The notes under the pieces were generated by a model. It saw nothing but the letters and a program-made list of their open reading frames with translations. It was not told where the DNA came from and searched no databases. The position numbers and the translations under genes were made by a program. A DNA stretch of 64,000 bases from Sclerotinia nivalis (taxonomy: Eukaryota; Ascomycota; Leotiomycetes; Helotiales; Sclerotiniaceae): contig JAPEIS010000016.1 of NCBI GenBank assembly GCA_029531795.1, positions 558,001 through 622,000 of the forward strand. The letters are read 5' to 3'. This document shows positions 1-12,239 of this stretch, one piece after another. Position 1 is the first letter of the stretch, and each line of letters begins with the position of its first letter.

Positions 1-52
1 AGAAATCCTCCTCCCCATTTCCAACCCTCCATTCTCCCTCTCCCCACCCCCA

Positions 53-1254
53 TCATTTCTCTTTCTGCCCCTTCCCCTTCACCACCATCTTCCTACCCTC
101 ACACCACTGCAACCAACCCTCCACGCCCACCAAATGCAGTACCAACGAACACCACCCGGCGGTCCCGAAAACCATATTCAACGTAGCCGCCAGACGTTCC
201 TCCGGAAAATATCCCAGTTGAATCGGAATATGAATATCCTGATTTTCTCCTACTCCCGAGAAGGTATTTTCGCACATGGGGTAGGTTTGTGAGATATGTG
301 TGAGAGGTAAGGAATGGGCGGTGTATAATTTGAGGAGGGCGGAACAGCTGGTTAGGGAGTAGAAGGTGCGGGAGTAAGGGGAGAGGATGATTATGGCGAG
401 GAGGGGCATGAGGAGGCGCATGGTGAGGATCTGGGGAGTTTTTTAGTTGATGGGGATTGATGGTATTCGAGGGGTTGCTTTGGTTGAGAGTAGACAAATT
501 ACAATGTATAACGTCAGACAATAGGAGATTTGAAAAATGAAATGACTTACAGATCCTGCCCATCCCCAAGTCCTAATAGCCCAAACCCGATGTTCTTCAA
601 TTTTCTTCCGTCGAATTGCAATCCAAGATTTGGACAAGGCGAAAAATTCCATGATACCGAGCGTATAAATCCAGATTCTAGTTTCGATTGTCCCTCCGAA
701 GGAAACATGGGCAATTCCAAAAGCGCCTTTTCATATAGTCAGTCAGTCGAATTAGAGGGGATGATGAAGGAGGGACAAACATGTGTTTCCGACGAGTAGC
801 ATTAGAAAGAGAGCTCTCCCTGCGTATCTGTGCAGGTTCATATATTTTCTCCTTACTATGGGAAGAAATTGAAGGGGAAGAAGAGTTCCGGCAGCTGAGG
901 TGTTCAATGTTAGTTGTTTTTGCCGTTTGATTTTCATGTTGCGTTAGTGTGGCCTATGATGATAGCATAGTATAGTATAGCATGAATATCATAGATAATA
1001 CAATCCGCGGGACGACGACAACAAGAAATCCGCCAATAAAACATACGTAAAACACTCCACGTATGAATATCCATGCCCAATTTCATCAATCCATCTCCAA
1101 AAACAATTCTTTCTTCTGGAGACCTAGGACGAAATCTCCCCCCGAAAACAAAAGATTGTTGTAAAAAAGAAAATATCGAGAATGTGAGCGTAAAGATGAA
1201 GAAATAGATAAGAGATCTAGAATATGTGAAGCCTGTGAGTTTCAAAAGAGACAT
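53..1254 (-). CDS. DUF2306-type integral membrane protein
   Basis: Four-exon model on the minus strand: 1254-1047, 894-781, 726-551 and 430-53. All introns are GT-AG and every phase fits, giving 291 aa. The start at 1254 gives an N-terminus that runs straight into a hydrophobic segment. Exon 2 has R-RKYMNLHR-AGR followed by a hydrophobic stretch, and exon 3 has KKIEEHRVW-IRTWGWAGS before another hydrophobic block. This pattern of several membrane helices with conserved HR and RTW motifs is what I know from fungal DUF2306 proteins, which have no established biochemical function. The introns at 1046-895, 780-727 and 550-431 explain why the gene looks broken in single frames. The C-terminal tail (about residues 270-291) is Lys/Glu-rich and cytosolic-looking. 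Family call from memory; exon boundaries inferred by frame and splice signals. Confidence 0.75.
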
Positions 1255-4200
1255 TTTGGAATGTTGGGGTGATGGAGTATTGAAGCACACCACCATTCAT
1301 CGAGGAGTTCCTTGGAAGGAAATCAAGCAGCCCAGGAAATGATGACGGTTTATTCGAATAAATTATGTGTATGAAGCTCAACGTGATATATTTTATATCA
1401 ACCAAGACTCTAGTCCTGATGGTCGCGATAATCTTACTGAAGTACTGAGTACAAACAAATGTATCTTTCCAGAATCAAGAATGTTGTCAGGAATTACGCC
1501 GAATAAGCAAGCTGAGTAAGCAAACTGCATATAGGCTAGATCAGAGTTTTCACATGTATAATACACATATACATATTGACCTCTTTATTATAATACCTCA
1601 CCAATTGAGCCGGTAAGATTCCACTATGTTTGCTCTAACCTTGACAAATGTGATTAGAAACTGGGCTGTGCGTTTACAGCCACATTTCGATCAAAGCCTT
1701 TATACTACTTGCGAGCTTAGACTTCAAAATCGAGGCAATGTCTAGGTCGAGAATACCCCGCCTTGGTGTACCACTCAAACATAACAATACTTTGAACGAA
1801 AATATCAATCCCAAACTTCCCACCACGACAGCTTGATATCAATCTTTCAGCAGTCGTAATCTAGAGTATGGTACTGAGTAAAATTTTGAAAGTAACATCA
1901 ATCGAGCTGAACGCACGTGATAAACACGTGATATAATAAAAAATGGAGTTCCTGGGAACTACTGCAGAGTCTCTGATTTTGATCTTCTCTAGACAGTAGC
2001 GAATGAGACTAGCACCACGCATATGATAAATTTCGAATTGGAGATGCAAAATGCAATTGAGGTCCTAAAAGTTTTCTGCTCGGACGAGGAGTTTTCCCGA
2101 AAAGTGTCTGTACGGAATATAGTCATACGGGAACCAACTCGGAAGAAATCGAGTATAATACTACGTACTCCGTACCGACTAAAAAAGTAACATAGCAGGA
2201 AATAGTCAGTGTAGTGTACTCGTAAATGCATCCCATTACATATGCATGATTTTCGAATAGGATATTGAAATACAGATCAGATGCAGGAGAGACATCCATA
2301 CTCCGTAGATAAACAGATATCAAAACTATTTACAGTACCTCATCCATACGCGCGGGGTACAATACCTCAAACAAACCATTAAAAAATGTCGTTAGGTTGG
2401 TGATAGACAGATAGATAGGTAACAATACGGGATATCACTATCACTATCACATGAATATAAGTCTTACCATCATCAACATCTGACCAGCAAACTTTGCGAA
2501 AAAAGTCGAGGAACTGGATATTAGGTAGAATTTACTCGAGTATGCAATGTCATTATGCAATGCGATTATGCAATGCGATTTATTCCCAAAAGAACCCTTT
2601 TTACATAGATAGAGTGCGTGGTGACGTACGAGAGATGTTCGGTAGATTACGAAAGACCATATTCTTCCTATGGTTTTGTAATGGCTTGCTTACTTCTTAC
2701 TTGCTCATCTCGATGGCTTGCTTGCTTACTTATCTTTTCCCGACCAAAAAGAGTCGGAGAATTATTTACGAGAGTTCGGGAGGTCGGAGTGATGAATAGG
2801 TAATGAGATTTGAAGGTTTTGATGGATTGCAGATGTTAGTTTTTGTAAATAGATCACTGGTAAACCCCCCTGATAGAGTCTAGAATCTTTTCATATGAAC
2901 GCTTTGTTTTTGTAGATTAGATTAGAATCACTAGATAAGCAAGCCCTGGCTGGAGTCTGTTCTGTCTAGCTATAGAAATTTCCAAAATCTTATTTTTCTT
3001 TTTTACTCTATATAATATAATGGATGGATGGTCTGTTCATTCGGATGAGTAAGTGAAAGTGACAAATTTTGACTTTGATTCGTAGTTTATCCTGTATTCC
3101 TACACGCGCCATCGGGGTTGAAGCTCCACAAGTACACGCACACGGTCACGGTATCGTAAACTATTACGTCTCCCAGCCGTTTGCTTGCGCGATTTTCTTT
3201 CCTTTCTCGGAAAATTGTCCGATTTTGATACTCATATGTTTAGATAAATATTGTAAAACTTACGATACATATTACATTCTACTATATACTACATAATTCA
3301 TACATACTACATACACATAAGTTTTCCCAATACGTACAGTACTGTAAGGTACACATCAAGATGCGCTGTCTTTGAATCTTCCTTCCTTCCTGCATATAAC
3401 TCTGCAAATGTTTTACTCTGTAAAATTCCTTCGTTTCCTTCTTCCTTCCCCTCAATTTCCACAAATGATGTGATGACCGAAGAGATAAAACAAGCCAAGG
3501 CCAAACTGTCGATCCACTGAAGTTGATCGGATCGTCCAGATGGATGTCTTGGTCAAGCTTTGAGAATAGATTAATAAATATTAATAAATACGGAGTATAT
3601 TACCCCTGGATCATCAATTGACGCACAAGCACAAGCATAAGCACGGGCAAACACAAGCACGGGCAGACCATCGACCATGTACTATTTACGCAGGCGCTGG
3701 GATGGATAGTTTTGAATGGATGTTGGGGTAAGGATAAATGAGGATTTTTAGATGCGGAGAATTATCCACATTGCAAAGATGGATTCGGAGAAGCGATTGA
3801 AAAGGTATTGATGAAACAGACGAACGAACAGTTGGGGAAGATTCTTAATCGTAATAGCTCCGCCACCAAGAAATTGATTCGGAAAAGGATTAAAAGTTTT
3901 ATTATCTGGGGTTATTGACTGGACGGATTTGAAACATTTCATCAAATTCGTGACCTTAGTTTTATGCTGTAAATGATCAGATGGATTGAAAAAAGATAAA
4001 ACAAGAGACAATTCAGAAAATAACTCATGTGGTGTTTGTACCATCAATACAAATCCTAATATATTTCATACACACTGACATACACACTGACATACACACT
4101 GACATACACACTGACATACACACTGACATGTAGTGAGTGACACACTCAATTATATCGCTATAAGATGAACCAGTCAAACACCAAACACTGGTACCTGACG

Positions 4201-5433
4201 ATCACTGCAGTCTTATGAGTTTATCCGCTCAGCCTATAAGCCAACAAATAAGCCGAAGGAGCTAAGTCTTCTCTTGGTATCCGTACCTGAATTGAGGCCG
4301 AGAGTAAAATCTGCATGTGCCTGACTAGAGTTTCTAGACTCTTTATTCATCACCAATCAATAAGCATCAAGATTTTCGAAAATGTTCTTTAGGTGCTTCA
4401 ATTGCTTAAAATGCTCAAAATGAATGGATAAGAATTCATGTTGTGAAGCGGATGAATCCTCAACTATTCTGCCTCCTCACAAAACATCACAAACATCATA
4501 ACCCTTGCACAATTCCCTCAATTTTTATCCCGTCCCGACCATTTGATATTACTAAATGTATACTCACTCTATATTGTTTTCGTATTCCTTATTCTTATTC
4601 GTTGATCAATAACTGACTGGGTTCTCAACTACCCTCCCGCCTCCATCTCACATCTCACTGGGTAAAAAGAAAGAAAGAAAGAAAAGTAAAAGTGTCGTGT
4701 CAAAAAATTCACTTGGATCAGGGAGTGAGGGGTAGCGTTACAATTCATCATACCATATACACTTGGCAAGTTGGCATCTACATATAGAACCAAAAGGATT
4801 ACCTTCCTCCATTCTCGCTCCCTTCTTCTCTTCCCTTTTCACAGCCTCACGTTACCGCTCATTTGCAACGTCCAAGTCTGGGTCCCTCATCCTATTTTTT
4901 TTTTCGTATCTTTGAAAGATTGCGCAGGATTTCCATCGTCAAATCATCAAATCTCGAAAAATTCCAATTTCGAAATTCCAATCTTAAAAATCATCATTCA
5001 TTCATTCACTCACTCACTCATTTTAACGATTACGCCTTAACGTGATTTACGAAATCCTAAGAATACATACCTACAAAATTACTACGAATTTCCCCACCAG
5101 ATTACCCTTAAAATCATCATCACTTTGAGATTCCTCCTGCTGTCTTACCTTTCAACCCTCTCTTGATCAAAAGTAAAGTCGACTTACTTGTTCCTCCTTG
5201 CATTCATTCATTGATTGAATCATCACACTCCTTCACTTCTCTATCAAACAATCATCGAGATCGTTTGCTTTGGAAATTCACATTCTCTTTCGATTCAGTC
5301 ATTTTGATATCAATCAACAACACAAACAAGTCATTCTTCACTGTCAAAAAATCTACCTTTTCAGGAATACACATACATACATACATACACAATAAATCGA
5401 ATACAAACGGTTTAAACAAAATAAAACAACATC
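1255..5433. other. 4.2-kb intergenic stretch with no supported gene
   Basis: AT-rich, with no ORF that shows a recognisable domain. A minus-strand 99-codon frame at 3748-4047 looks mildly coding-like but has no motif I can name. The last 600 bases (about 4800-5433) are pyrimidine-rich and contain short upstream frames. They probably hold the promoter and a long 5' leader of the GH128 gene that follows. Confidence 0.5.
4069..4128 (+). repeat. 12-bp tandem repeat, five units
   Basis: The unit TACACACTGACA is repeated five times without a mismatch, then breaks off into unique sequence. It is a minisatellite in non-coding DNA. Confidence 0.95.
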
Positions 5434-6669
5434 ATGCGTTCATTCGAGATCAAATCCCTCGCCATCTTGGCTTCCTCTTTGCTGGTCAAAGAAGCATTCG
5501 CTGCTCCAATTTACGAAACGGAAATCCATGTTATCACTGAAGAAATCACTGTTACCAAACAACTTGGTGGTACATTCGAAACAGGTGCTCCTCATGCTGT
5601 AGGAACTTTCACTCGACATGGTCATGGTCATGGTTCTGCTTCTTCTTCCTCTGCAGTCTTTGTCCCATCTACTACGTCAACAGTACCAAGTGTCGTGGTT
5701 GTTCCTACCACTTCTTCTACAAGCGAAGTGATTCCCACCACTTCTACTGTTGAAGTTCCAACCACTCCTACGATTGTAGCTTCTAGCCCCGCTAAAGCTT
5801 CTTCATCTTCAGCACCCGTCATCAAAGTCTCAACCGAAGCAGCAGCAGCTGTTCTCGTACAAACCAAAGCAGCCTCTACAACCGCCAAACCTACCACCCT
5901 AGCCACCTCCGCCGTAGTCAAAGCATCCACTGCTGCCGTCGCCCCTTCCTCAAGCTCTTCCTCAGGCGGAAAACGTGGAGTAGCCTACAATACAGCCGAT
6001 TACGTCGAACAATTCGGCGGATCTTCCAAAGTAGCCTGGGCCTACAATTGGGGTAGTACCTCAGACGGTCTCTCCGCCTCCGGTATCGAATATGTTCCTC
6101 TCCTCTGGGGCATGAAGAGTACATTCACGAGTGCCTGGTCCGCAGCCGCTTCTAGCGCCATCGCCTCCGGTTCCAAACATCTCATGTCCTTCAACGAACC
6201 CGATTTAAGTACCCAAGCCAATCTCGGATATGCCGATGCAGCCGCCGGATATAAAACATACATGCAACCTTTTGCCGGCAAAGCCAAACTCGGTGCACCA
6301 GCCGTCACAAATGGTGCTTCACCCATGGGACTCACATGGTTAAAATCTTTCCTCTCCTCTTGCAGCGATTGCACCATCGATTTCGTCTGTATCCATTGGT
6401 ATGATTCCGCGTCTAATATCGATTACTTCAAGAGTTATGTTCAAGATGCGTATACGGCGGGTGGTAATCGTCCATTGTGGATCACGGAGTTTCAAGCGTC
6501 TGGGACGACGGATCAACAGAATGCTTTTATGGAGGAGGTGTTGCCTTGGTTGGATGCTTCGAATATGGTGGATAGATATGCGTGGTTTATGGCTGATACG
6601 GCGGCGGGTGGATTGATGAGCTCGGGTTCGTCACTTAGTATGTTGGGGAATACTTTTAAGACTTATTAG
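5434..6669 (+). CDS. secreted GH128 (Asl1-like) glycoside hydrolase
   Basis: Single-exon, 411 aa. Residues 1-23 are a signal peptide with a likely cleavage after AFA. Residues 60-178 are a Ser/Thr/Ala-rich low-complexity linker, likely O-mannosylated, with a short His-Gly run near 62-67. The catalytic domain starts near GKRGVAYN (residue 179) and runs to the end. SFNEPD places a candidate acid/base Glu at 255, and WITEFQ places the candidate nucleophile at 352. This spacing and the FNEPD signature are typical of the Asl1/GH128 family, whose characterised members hydrolyse beta-1,3-glucan. The start is the first ATG giving a clean signal peptide. No GPI-like C-terminal hydrophobic tail is seen, so the protein is probably secreted or wall-associated. 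Confidence 0.85.
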   Translation: MRSFEIKSLAILASSLLVKEAFAAPIYETEIHVITEEITVTKQLGGTFETGAPHAVGTFTRHGHGHGSASSSSAVFVPSTTSTVPSVVVVPTTSSTSEVIPTTSTVEVPTTPTIVASSPAKASSSSAPVIKVSTEAAAAVLVQTKAASTTAKPTTLATSAVVKASTAAVAPSSSSSSGGKRGVAYNTADYVEQFGGSSKVAWAYNWGSTSDGLSASGIEYVPLLWGMKSTFTSAWSAAASSAIASGSKHLMSFNEPDLSTQANLGYADAAAGYKTYMQPFAGKAKLGAPAVTNGASPMGLTWLKSFLSSCSDCTIDFVCIHWYDSASNIDYFKSYVQDAYTAGGNRPLWITEFQASGTTDQQNAFMEEVLPWLDASNMVDRYAWFMADTAAGGLMSSGSSLSMLGNTFKTY

Positions 6670-7092
6670 GTTGGTTGGTTGATTGTTGATTGTTGAATGA
6701 GGAATGAGGAATGAAGAATGGGGATTGGAGTATGGGTCGGAAGGGTCGGAATGATAGGGTAGGGTATGGTAGGGTCAAAAGGATAGGGTGGGATATGCAT
6801 GGATGGATACATATAAGCACATCAATCCTTACTATTCAAGGTTTTCTTGGATACAAAGGATGGAGCGCGTTAACACAGAAAAAAACATTGGGATCTTTCT
6901 TCATTGTACATACTTAAATAGGTAGTTGGTTACCAGACTGGAGCTGTGATTAGATGGATAGTAGATAGGATAGTATGCAATGGCAATGATTCTAGGGATT
7001 TTGGATGAATGGAATATATTATAGATGTGTGTGATATATGAATGTAGTATATGGAATGATATATGAATATAATTTCTAGATAGATGATATAT
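6670..7092. other. 3' flank of the GH128 gene
   Basis: G/T-rich, low-complexity sequence (runs of GGTTGG, GGAATGA and GGGTAGGG types) followed by AT-rich DNA. No gene seen. It probably holds the 3' UTR and poly(A) region. Confidence 0.4.
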
Positions 7093-7376
7093 TATCACGA
7101 GATAGTATGATCACAGAACACGTTGAAGGGATCGGGGAATAGATGGTATACGTGATTGGTAGAGTAAAGTAGAATTGAATGACTTGCCCTCGATTATATA
7201 GATCGAGGGTCGTATATACAGACTAAATAGATAGCTATCTAATCGACGAATGCCTTAATTAAGCAAGGTTTAGAAAGGTAGTATATCAAGAACAAAGTCA
7301 ATCGACCAGATCTAGAAGAGCCTTCAAACTAATGGAGAAGTGAGTATATGATAAACTAATGTGGTTCTCCGTAACA
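7093..7376 (-). mobile_element. solo copia-type LTR (284 bp)
   Basis: Related along most of its length to the LTR at 51686-52420, including the blocks TAGTATGAT, GAATGACTTGCCCTCGAT and AGAAGAGCCTTCAAACTAATGG. It starts TATCACG, ends GTAACA and is flanked on both sides by ATATAT, a possible (low-complexity) target duplication. No internal region adjoins it, so it is a solo LTR. This copy lacks the gypsy LTR insertion carried by its relative near 51.8 kb. Confidence 0.7.
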
Positions 7377-9809
7377 ATATATCATTTATTCCCGATCCTT
7401 GAAAGTACTTTGCATTCATACTATCCCGTGATATTATCACCTCATACTATATTATATTATACTACTATAATTTGATTTAAAATATACTTATTGAAGTATA
7501 CCTTTTCATTTAGAAGATCATTATTATTTTGCTTTTTCTATAGGAGATTCAATTCAGATATGTGGCTTAGTAGTAGAAGTGGCTGAAATTTTAATACTCG
7601 ATAGTATGGATAGAGATACCTCACCGGGAATAATATATTATAAAATGTATAATGGTTCACCGGGAGTAGCTCATCGGGTGTAACTCATCGAGTGTAATAA
7701 TTGAGTTTTCAGCCTTGAATATTTTCCTGCTTGCAGGCAGTAATTTGCGGGGCTGCGAGGTTGCGTGGTAAGTCGTGTGAACTCCATTATGCCTTAAAAT
7801 AGTTTGTTGTGAGTTTACAATATTTCTATATGATAGATTAACAACTAGCACAACGAACAATTCTTTCTTTATATGTTTAGACTTATAATCTTATAACTAT
7901 TTTGTTAAAATATATCTGTTAAAATAGAACTTTTGGAAAAACACTATATATATGTATCATCGATAACCTGTATTTCGTGATGTCCTTGAGTAGTATTGTA
8001 GATAATTCTGTTACACAAACTGTGTAGGCAGGCGATAAAGTTCAGGGTTATGTCGAAGGCCTGATGCAGTATTTCGATATTGAATCTATCCCTATAATGG
8101 AAATCAACAATTGGTCAAAAGTGGAATTGGTGGATGACGGACCGCAGATATTGGGTGAAGTCAAAGAAGCTTTCGAAAGGGAATTTAATCGGTCACAAAA
8201 GGTAGTTGTAAAAAGTATCAATAAAGATCATACACTGACTAGCTCATGCATTTTACAGATTACCAATATTATTGATGCGTTAATCAATCCTCCCACGAAG
8301 CCATACTTCCTGGCATATAGCGTTCAATTACTGGTATTTCAAGGCGGGTGGAGATAATTGTATCGTATTAATCCCGATTGCTATATCTGGCACTATAGAG
8401 GCAGTTATTGAAGAACGAACAAGTCTACATCGGACAACCCTTACTTTCATGCCAAATACCGAGGTCATAATCAACAAGAGGTGTTCAATATGCATTCCGG
8501 AAAAAAGCAAGGTTGTATGCGTCTTGCTCGATATAAAAATAGGAAAAGATAAATGATAAAGACACAGACTACATTGATTGAACTATCTATTCATACTATA
8601 CAATCTTGATGTTATCATTTTGGGGTTTGTATCTTCAATAATTGATCTGCATATCTTGTTCGTAAAGTTCTATTAAGCCATTTCCTAAAACTTCCTATCC
8701 CATACTATCGATTTCTGGAAACAAACCCAACATATCTTCCCATCCTATACTATCAATTTCTGGTGCGTTGCCGAATATGACCTCCCATCTCATACTTCCG
8801 ATCTCGGGCGAATTTGAATCTATAAGCGCAACGTTCCAATTTATCGCTCCTCCAAACAACAGTGAACTTCTATCTGAAATAGTCTGTACTGGAAGCCCAG
8901 CACCGCTGTGGATTTCAATGACATCAGCAACAATAGACATATCCACTGAAGCACTGTATACATTCATTTTACTACACTCCGGAAAGCTTGTCGCAAGGCC
9001 GGCTTACAAAGTGACCAGATATCGGTCCCATTGAACAGAAAGCAACGAAAGTAATATATAACTCTGCAAGCACTGCAGAGAATCGACCTTAAGGAATGAA
9101 CTTTCTAAATTCAGAAAGACACATATCTTCTTTTAACTTTGCTCTAATAGTCAACAATAGCTCGCAATAGTGATTCATTACATACTCTATATTTAAAGCA
9201 CTATTAACACATACTACCGGATGAAACACATATACCTCCAATAGTACATCAGACATTGAGTTCCTTAAGACGTTAATGACACAGTGTATAATGTTACTTC
9301 TAGCGCTCTATAGCAGTTTAACAATACGATTGAGGTTATAATTTTTCACTGGGAATTCGTCAACCAATTTTCCAAAAAGAGAACATCAAACATACCGGCC
9401 AAATCTTCATATATAAAAACGGCTTTGGATCCCCATACTAGCCAGAGTTTATCAACAATCGAGTTTATCATCCACACTGCAATTATCCATCGACACTAAT
9501 CTTATTTGAATGATTTTTTTCCTGGGCTGAATTTATCGGGTTGTAGAATCTTCGTAGATATGCAGCGAGAAAGGAACTCTTCCAGACAATCTCTTTAGCA
9601 TTTCGAAAGACTTTCTTCGATTGTTGTTAAAGAAAGTTTTCTAAAAGTAAAGATCTATCTTGAAATGTATATTTATCCTACACAAAGAAATATAATGGAA
9701 TTACTTTGTTATAACAAAGTTGATTTTTGTTGATTGTTATATTAATGAATCTATTCTGAAGATGAAGGTTTTTTTCATTCTTAACGGGAATCATTTGATC
9801 GAATCCTCT
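7377..9809. other. AT-rich stretch without a supported gene
   Basis: Contains a 97-codon plus-strand frame (8064-8357) and a minus-strand frame at 8695-8967 with a short internal repeat. Neither has a motif I recognise. Frames are short and interrupted, so the stretch reads as decayed accessory DNA rather than a conserved gene. Confidence 0.4.
8690..8830 (-). repeat. degenerate 45-48-bp tandem repeat
   Basis: Read on the minus strand, three successive copies encode PEI-S-(G/R)WE-type 15-16-residue units. The DNA copies are recognisable but diverged. They sit in a short frame that has no other support as a gene. Confidence 0.5.
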
Positions 9810-10827
9810 TTAGATCTTCTTCAAGATTGTTACAACAGCCTTATCTTCCTTAACTCGCTCATCTCCAATTTTTGTATCGCCATCATTACAATCCTCACTA
9901 CCATCATTCCCCTCCGTGCCACAATGTTCTTCATCAACGTCCTCGTTATCATTATCATTGCAATTGTGGTTGCGATAGTGATTAGCATCATTGGACGTAT
10001 CTAGTCTTCGACGTTTAATTCCATATCTGAGTCTGTCGCTGTTATCGTTCACTTCATAATCTCCTTCAAGACTCTCTTCACGTTGTATATATCCAATTAG
10101 AGCTGCTTCAGTATTCTTCGCGCATGTTATTTCAGTCGCATATTGGGTATGATCGTTGATACAACTGAACTTGTAAGCACAGGATTGACAAAACAATCTA
10201 AACATACCAATGTTGGTTTGAAAAGTCCCATTGAGTAGGATGATAATAGCAATCATAGATTCGTTGTACAGCTCCAAGAACTTCGCGAGAAATATCCTCC
10301 AATGGTGCCCTTTCACAACATCGAGTCCATCGAAAATAATACTGGTCCGCAAGCTGCTCTCTTCATACATAAGCCTACGTAGACCCTGGTAGCCTTACCA
10401 AAGTACATAACAGGGCATATTCGTATTCTGCATCCTCCTGCAAGGCTAAGAAGTATCACATCATACATAAGAACGATATTTGATAGGAAATGATTGTTTT
10501 CAGCAATGATTTTGCTTAATTTCTTTAAGATCGAGCATTCTTGAAGTACAAGTTCGAACTTTAGCGGACTACTTATCTTTGATATAATGAGATATTTTAT
10601 AGGGTTAGAATAGTTATCTTCTGAAAGATGAAACTGGATTAGATTATGTAGTTAGATTTAGTATATCTAGAATTGGGGGAGAACCCTAATGTGTAGAAAC
10701 TTACAATGGGAAGATCGCCGATCATTCGGTTGACCATTAGAGTCTTTCCGATGTCATGAGCTCCAAGAACGAGCAAGTACATGATTTCTCTAACGTTATT
10801 GAATATACTGAATCGTGTTTGTGTCAT
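9810..10827 (-). pseudogene. P-loop NTPase (possibly NACHT/STAND-like) remnant
   Basis: The first exon (10827-10705, 41 codons) contains LLVLGAHDIGKT, a fit to the Walker A pattern GxxxxGKT, and ends at a good GTAAGT donor. Further along, the frame 10370-9810 begins with SIIFDGLDVV, which resembles the Walker B/DGLDE segment of NACHT ATPases, and ends in an Asp/Asn-rich tail. The stretch between 10704 and 10370 has open frames but needs one or more extra splices or frameshifts to join, and I could not find a single consistent model. It could be a living gene with unusual introns, but decay is likelier given the AT-rich, transposon-rich surroundings. NACHT assignment is an inference from two motifs. 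Confidence 0.35.
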
Positions 10828-11036
10828 TCCTCCTTATGGTTGTGTAAAGTGTTTACATTGGTTGCCTCGTTCCACAAGCTTCCTCTTATACAATAGAATA
10901 GATCTCCACATTCAGAAGGACGCACCCATCAAACACAGGGGGAAACTAAGATAACACTTGCTAATCGAAAGTCTCTATCTTCTGAAGGAGCCCGATTTGA
11001 ACAGCAATGGTTGGAACTTAGATGATTGGTATCAAT

Positions 11037-11148
11037 GAGAATTAGCCTCGCTTACCGGATCATGCGGAGCTCTTGCAAGGGAATGTACACGTACACATTT
11101 TAAAAATGTGTACGTTCCCCTACACAACATATGATCCGTTAATTCTGA
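11037..11148. mobile_element. small foldback element (MITE-like), about 110 bp
   Basis: Ends carry imperfect inverted copies built on AGAATTA and CGGATCAT. The centre is a strong hairpin, with GGGAA...CGTACACATTTT facing AAAATGTGTACGTTCCC. Whole element is palindromic and non-coding. A tiny non-autonomous DNA transposon is the simplest reading; a plain cruciform-forming sequence is the alternative. Confidence 0.45.
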
Positions 11149-11389
11149 CCCTATTTATTCCTTCACTTTTGGTTTTACTGTCTTCAGGTACTATCATATA
11201 CCCTCCGATATATTGAATATAGACGAGAGCAAAGTAAAGACAATTTGCGATCGTGATTCACTTTATATCTCCTTACAGGACCAGGCGAACGTCAACACTG
11301 TTTTACAATATCCTCGCCGGCCAGTTTCAAAAGAACGAAAAACTCGCATTCACTTTACAGTACACCATAAGAAGCACTATGCTGCTGTT

Positions 11390-12235
11390 CAACTATCCAT
11401 TTGTCCATTTGATCTTCCATTTATTCCAAAACAGAAATTCTTCCAGCTTGAATAATGATCTCCTGAGTAATTCCGTCTGGGCCCGGAGTCTTTCCCTTGA
11501 TTTTGGTTGAGCAAACATTAAGAAGTTCCTTCTTTGTGAGTTTAGACCAGTCCTACTTTTTTGATTGTTTATACCCTTCCTATTTGGATGCTGAAGTGCT
11601 TGGAGGGGGAGGGAATAGAGCAGATCTAAATGCTGAGCATTTTCCTTCAAATGAGCTTTCGAGTTGAGAGGAATTGGATCGGATGTTCGGGATCCTTTCG
11701 ATTTGAAGATCCTTTGTATAGGACATTGCTTTGAAAATCGTTTGAGTATCCTTTTTTTCGAGGAATTCGTTCCAATGATTCTTCTTGATTGTTTTGATAG
11801 CTTGAAAGTAATGGTTCCTTGCTGATTGGTAGATCTTTTTGAACAAGTCGTCTTCAGGGTATTGTTTGGCGTCTTCCTTATTATATGCTTTTGCGTTTGT
11901 AAGGTGGGATCCATTCCCCAGGATTAGTTTTCACTTCCCCTATCTAACTCAAGACGATTGAGTTCTCCTCAATCAATCAAACTATGTACTAAGCCAGGTC
12001 AATTAGCCAGCTTACCTCCATTATGTTATCTGTTAGGAGTTTACAAAAGCCCCTAGCCGTCTTAGATAGTCTTAGACTCAGTGTAGACGTTAATTCAATC
12101 AATCAATCAATTGTTTGGCGTCTTTATATGCCGATGATAGTCGTTTGCGAAGGGCTTTCAATTCTGAGGACCACCGGGGCTTCCCTCTCTTAGTTGCTTT
12201 GGTCCAGATTGTTGCTCGAAAACAGCAACAAAGAG
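11390..12235 (-). mobile_element. LINE fragment (endonuclease-RT junction)
   Basis: Minus-strand translation gives ARNHYFQAIKTIKKNHWNEF followed by KKDTQTIF, then further on GKTPGPDGIT. This is the linker and first conserved block (PGPDGI) of a fungal non-LTR reverse transcriptase. The frame is broken and lacks the catalytic core, so this is a fragment. A 234-bp element (11876-12109) is inserted in it, and the LINE sequence resumes at about 12125. Confidence 0.65.
11876..12109 (+). mobile_element. short retroposon with (AATC)n tail and 15-bp target duplication
   Basis: Flanked by exact 15-bp direct repeats ATTGTTTGGCGTCTT (11861-11875 and 12110-12124) and ending in TTCAATCAATCAATC-type tail. 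It shares the blocks CAG(G/T)ATTAGTTTTCACTTCCCC and CTAGATAGTCTT(A/T)GACTCAGTGT with 62302-62461. Long target duplication plus simple 3' tail is the signature of target-primed retroposition. No coding potential, so SINE-like or a 5'-truncated LINE end. Confidence 0.7.
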
Positions 12236-12239
12236 GTTA

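Noticed and set aside
3748..4047. 99-codon minus-strand frame in the first intergenic region
   Set aside because: No motif, no splice partners and no neighbouring support; left unannotated.
4069..4128. CRISPR-like direct repeats
   Set aside because: Units are 12 bp with no spacers; an ordinary minisatellite in a eukaryote.
5440..6377. Several minus-strand frames across the GH128 gene
   Set aside because: Antisense shadows of a strongly biased coding sequence, with no motifs.
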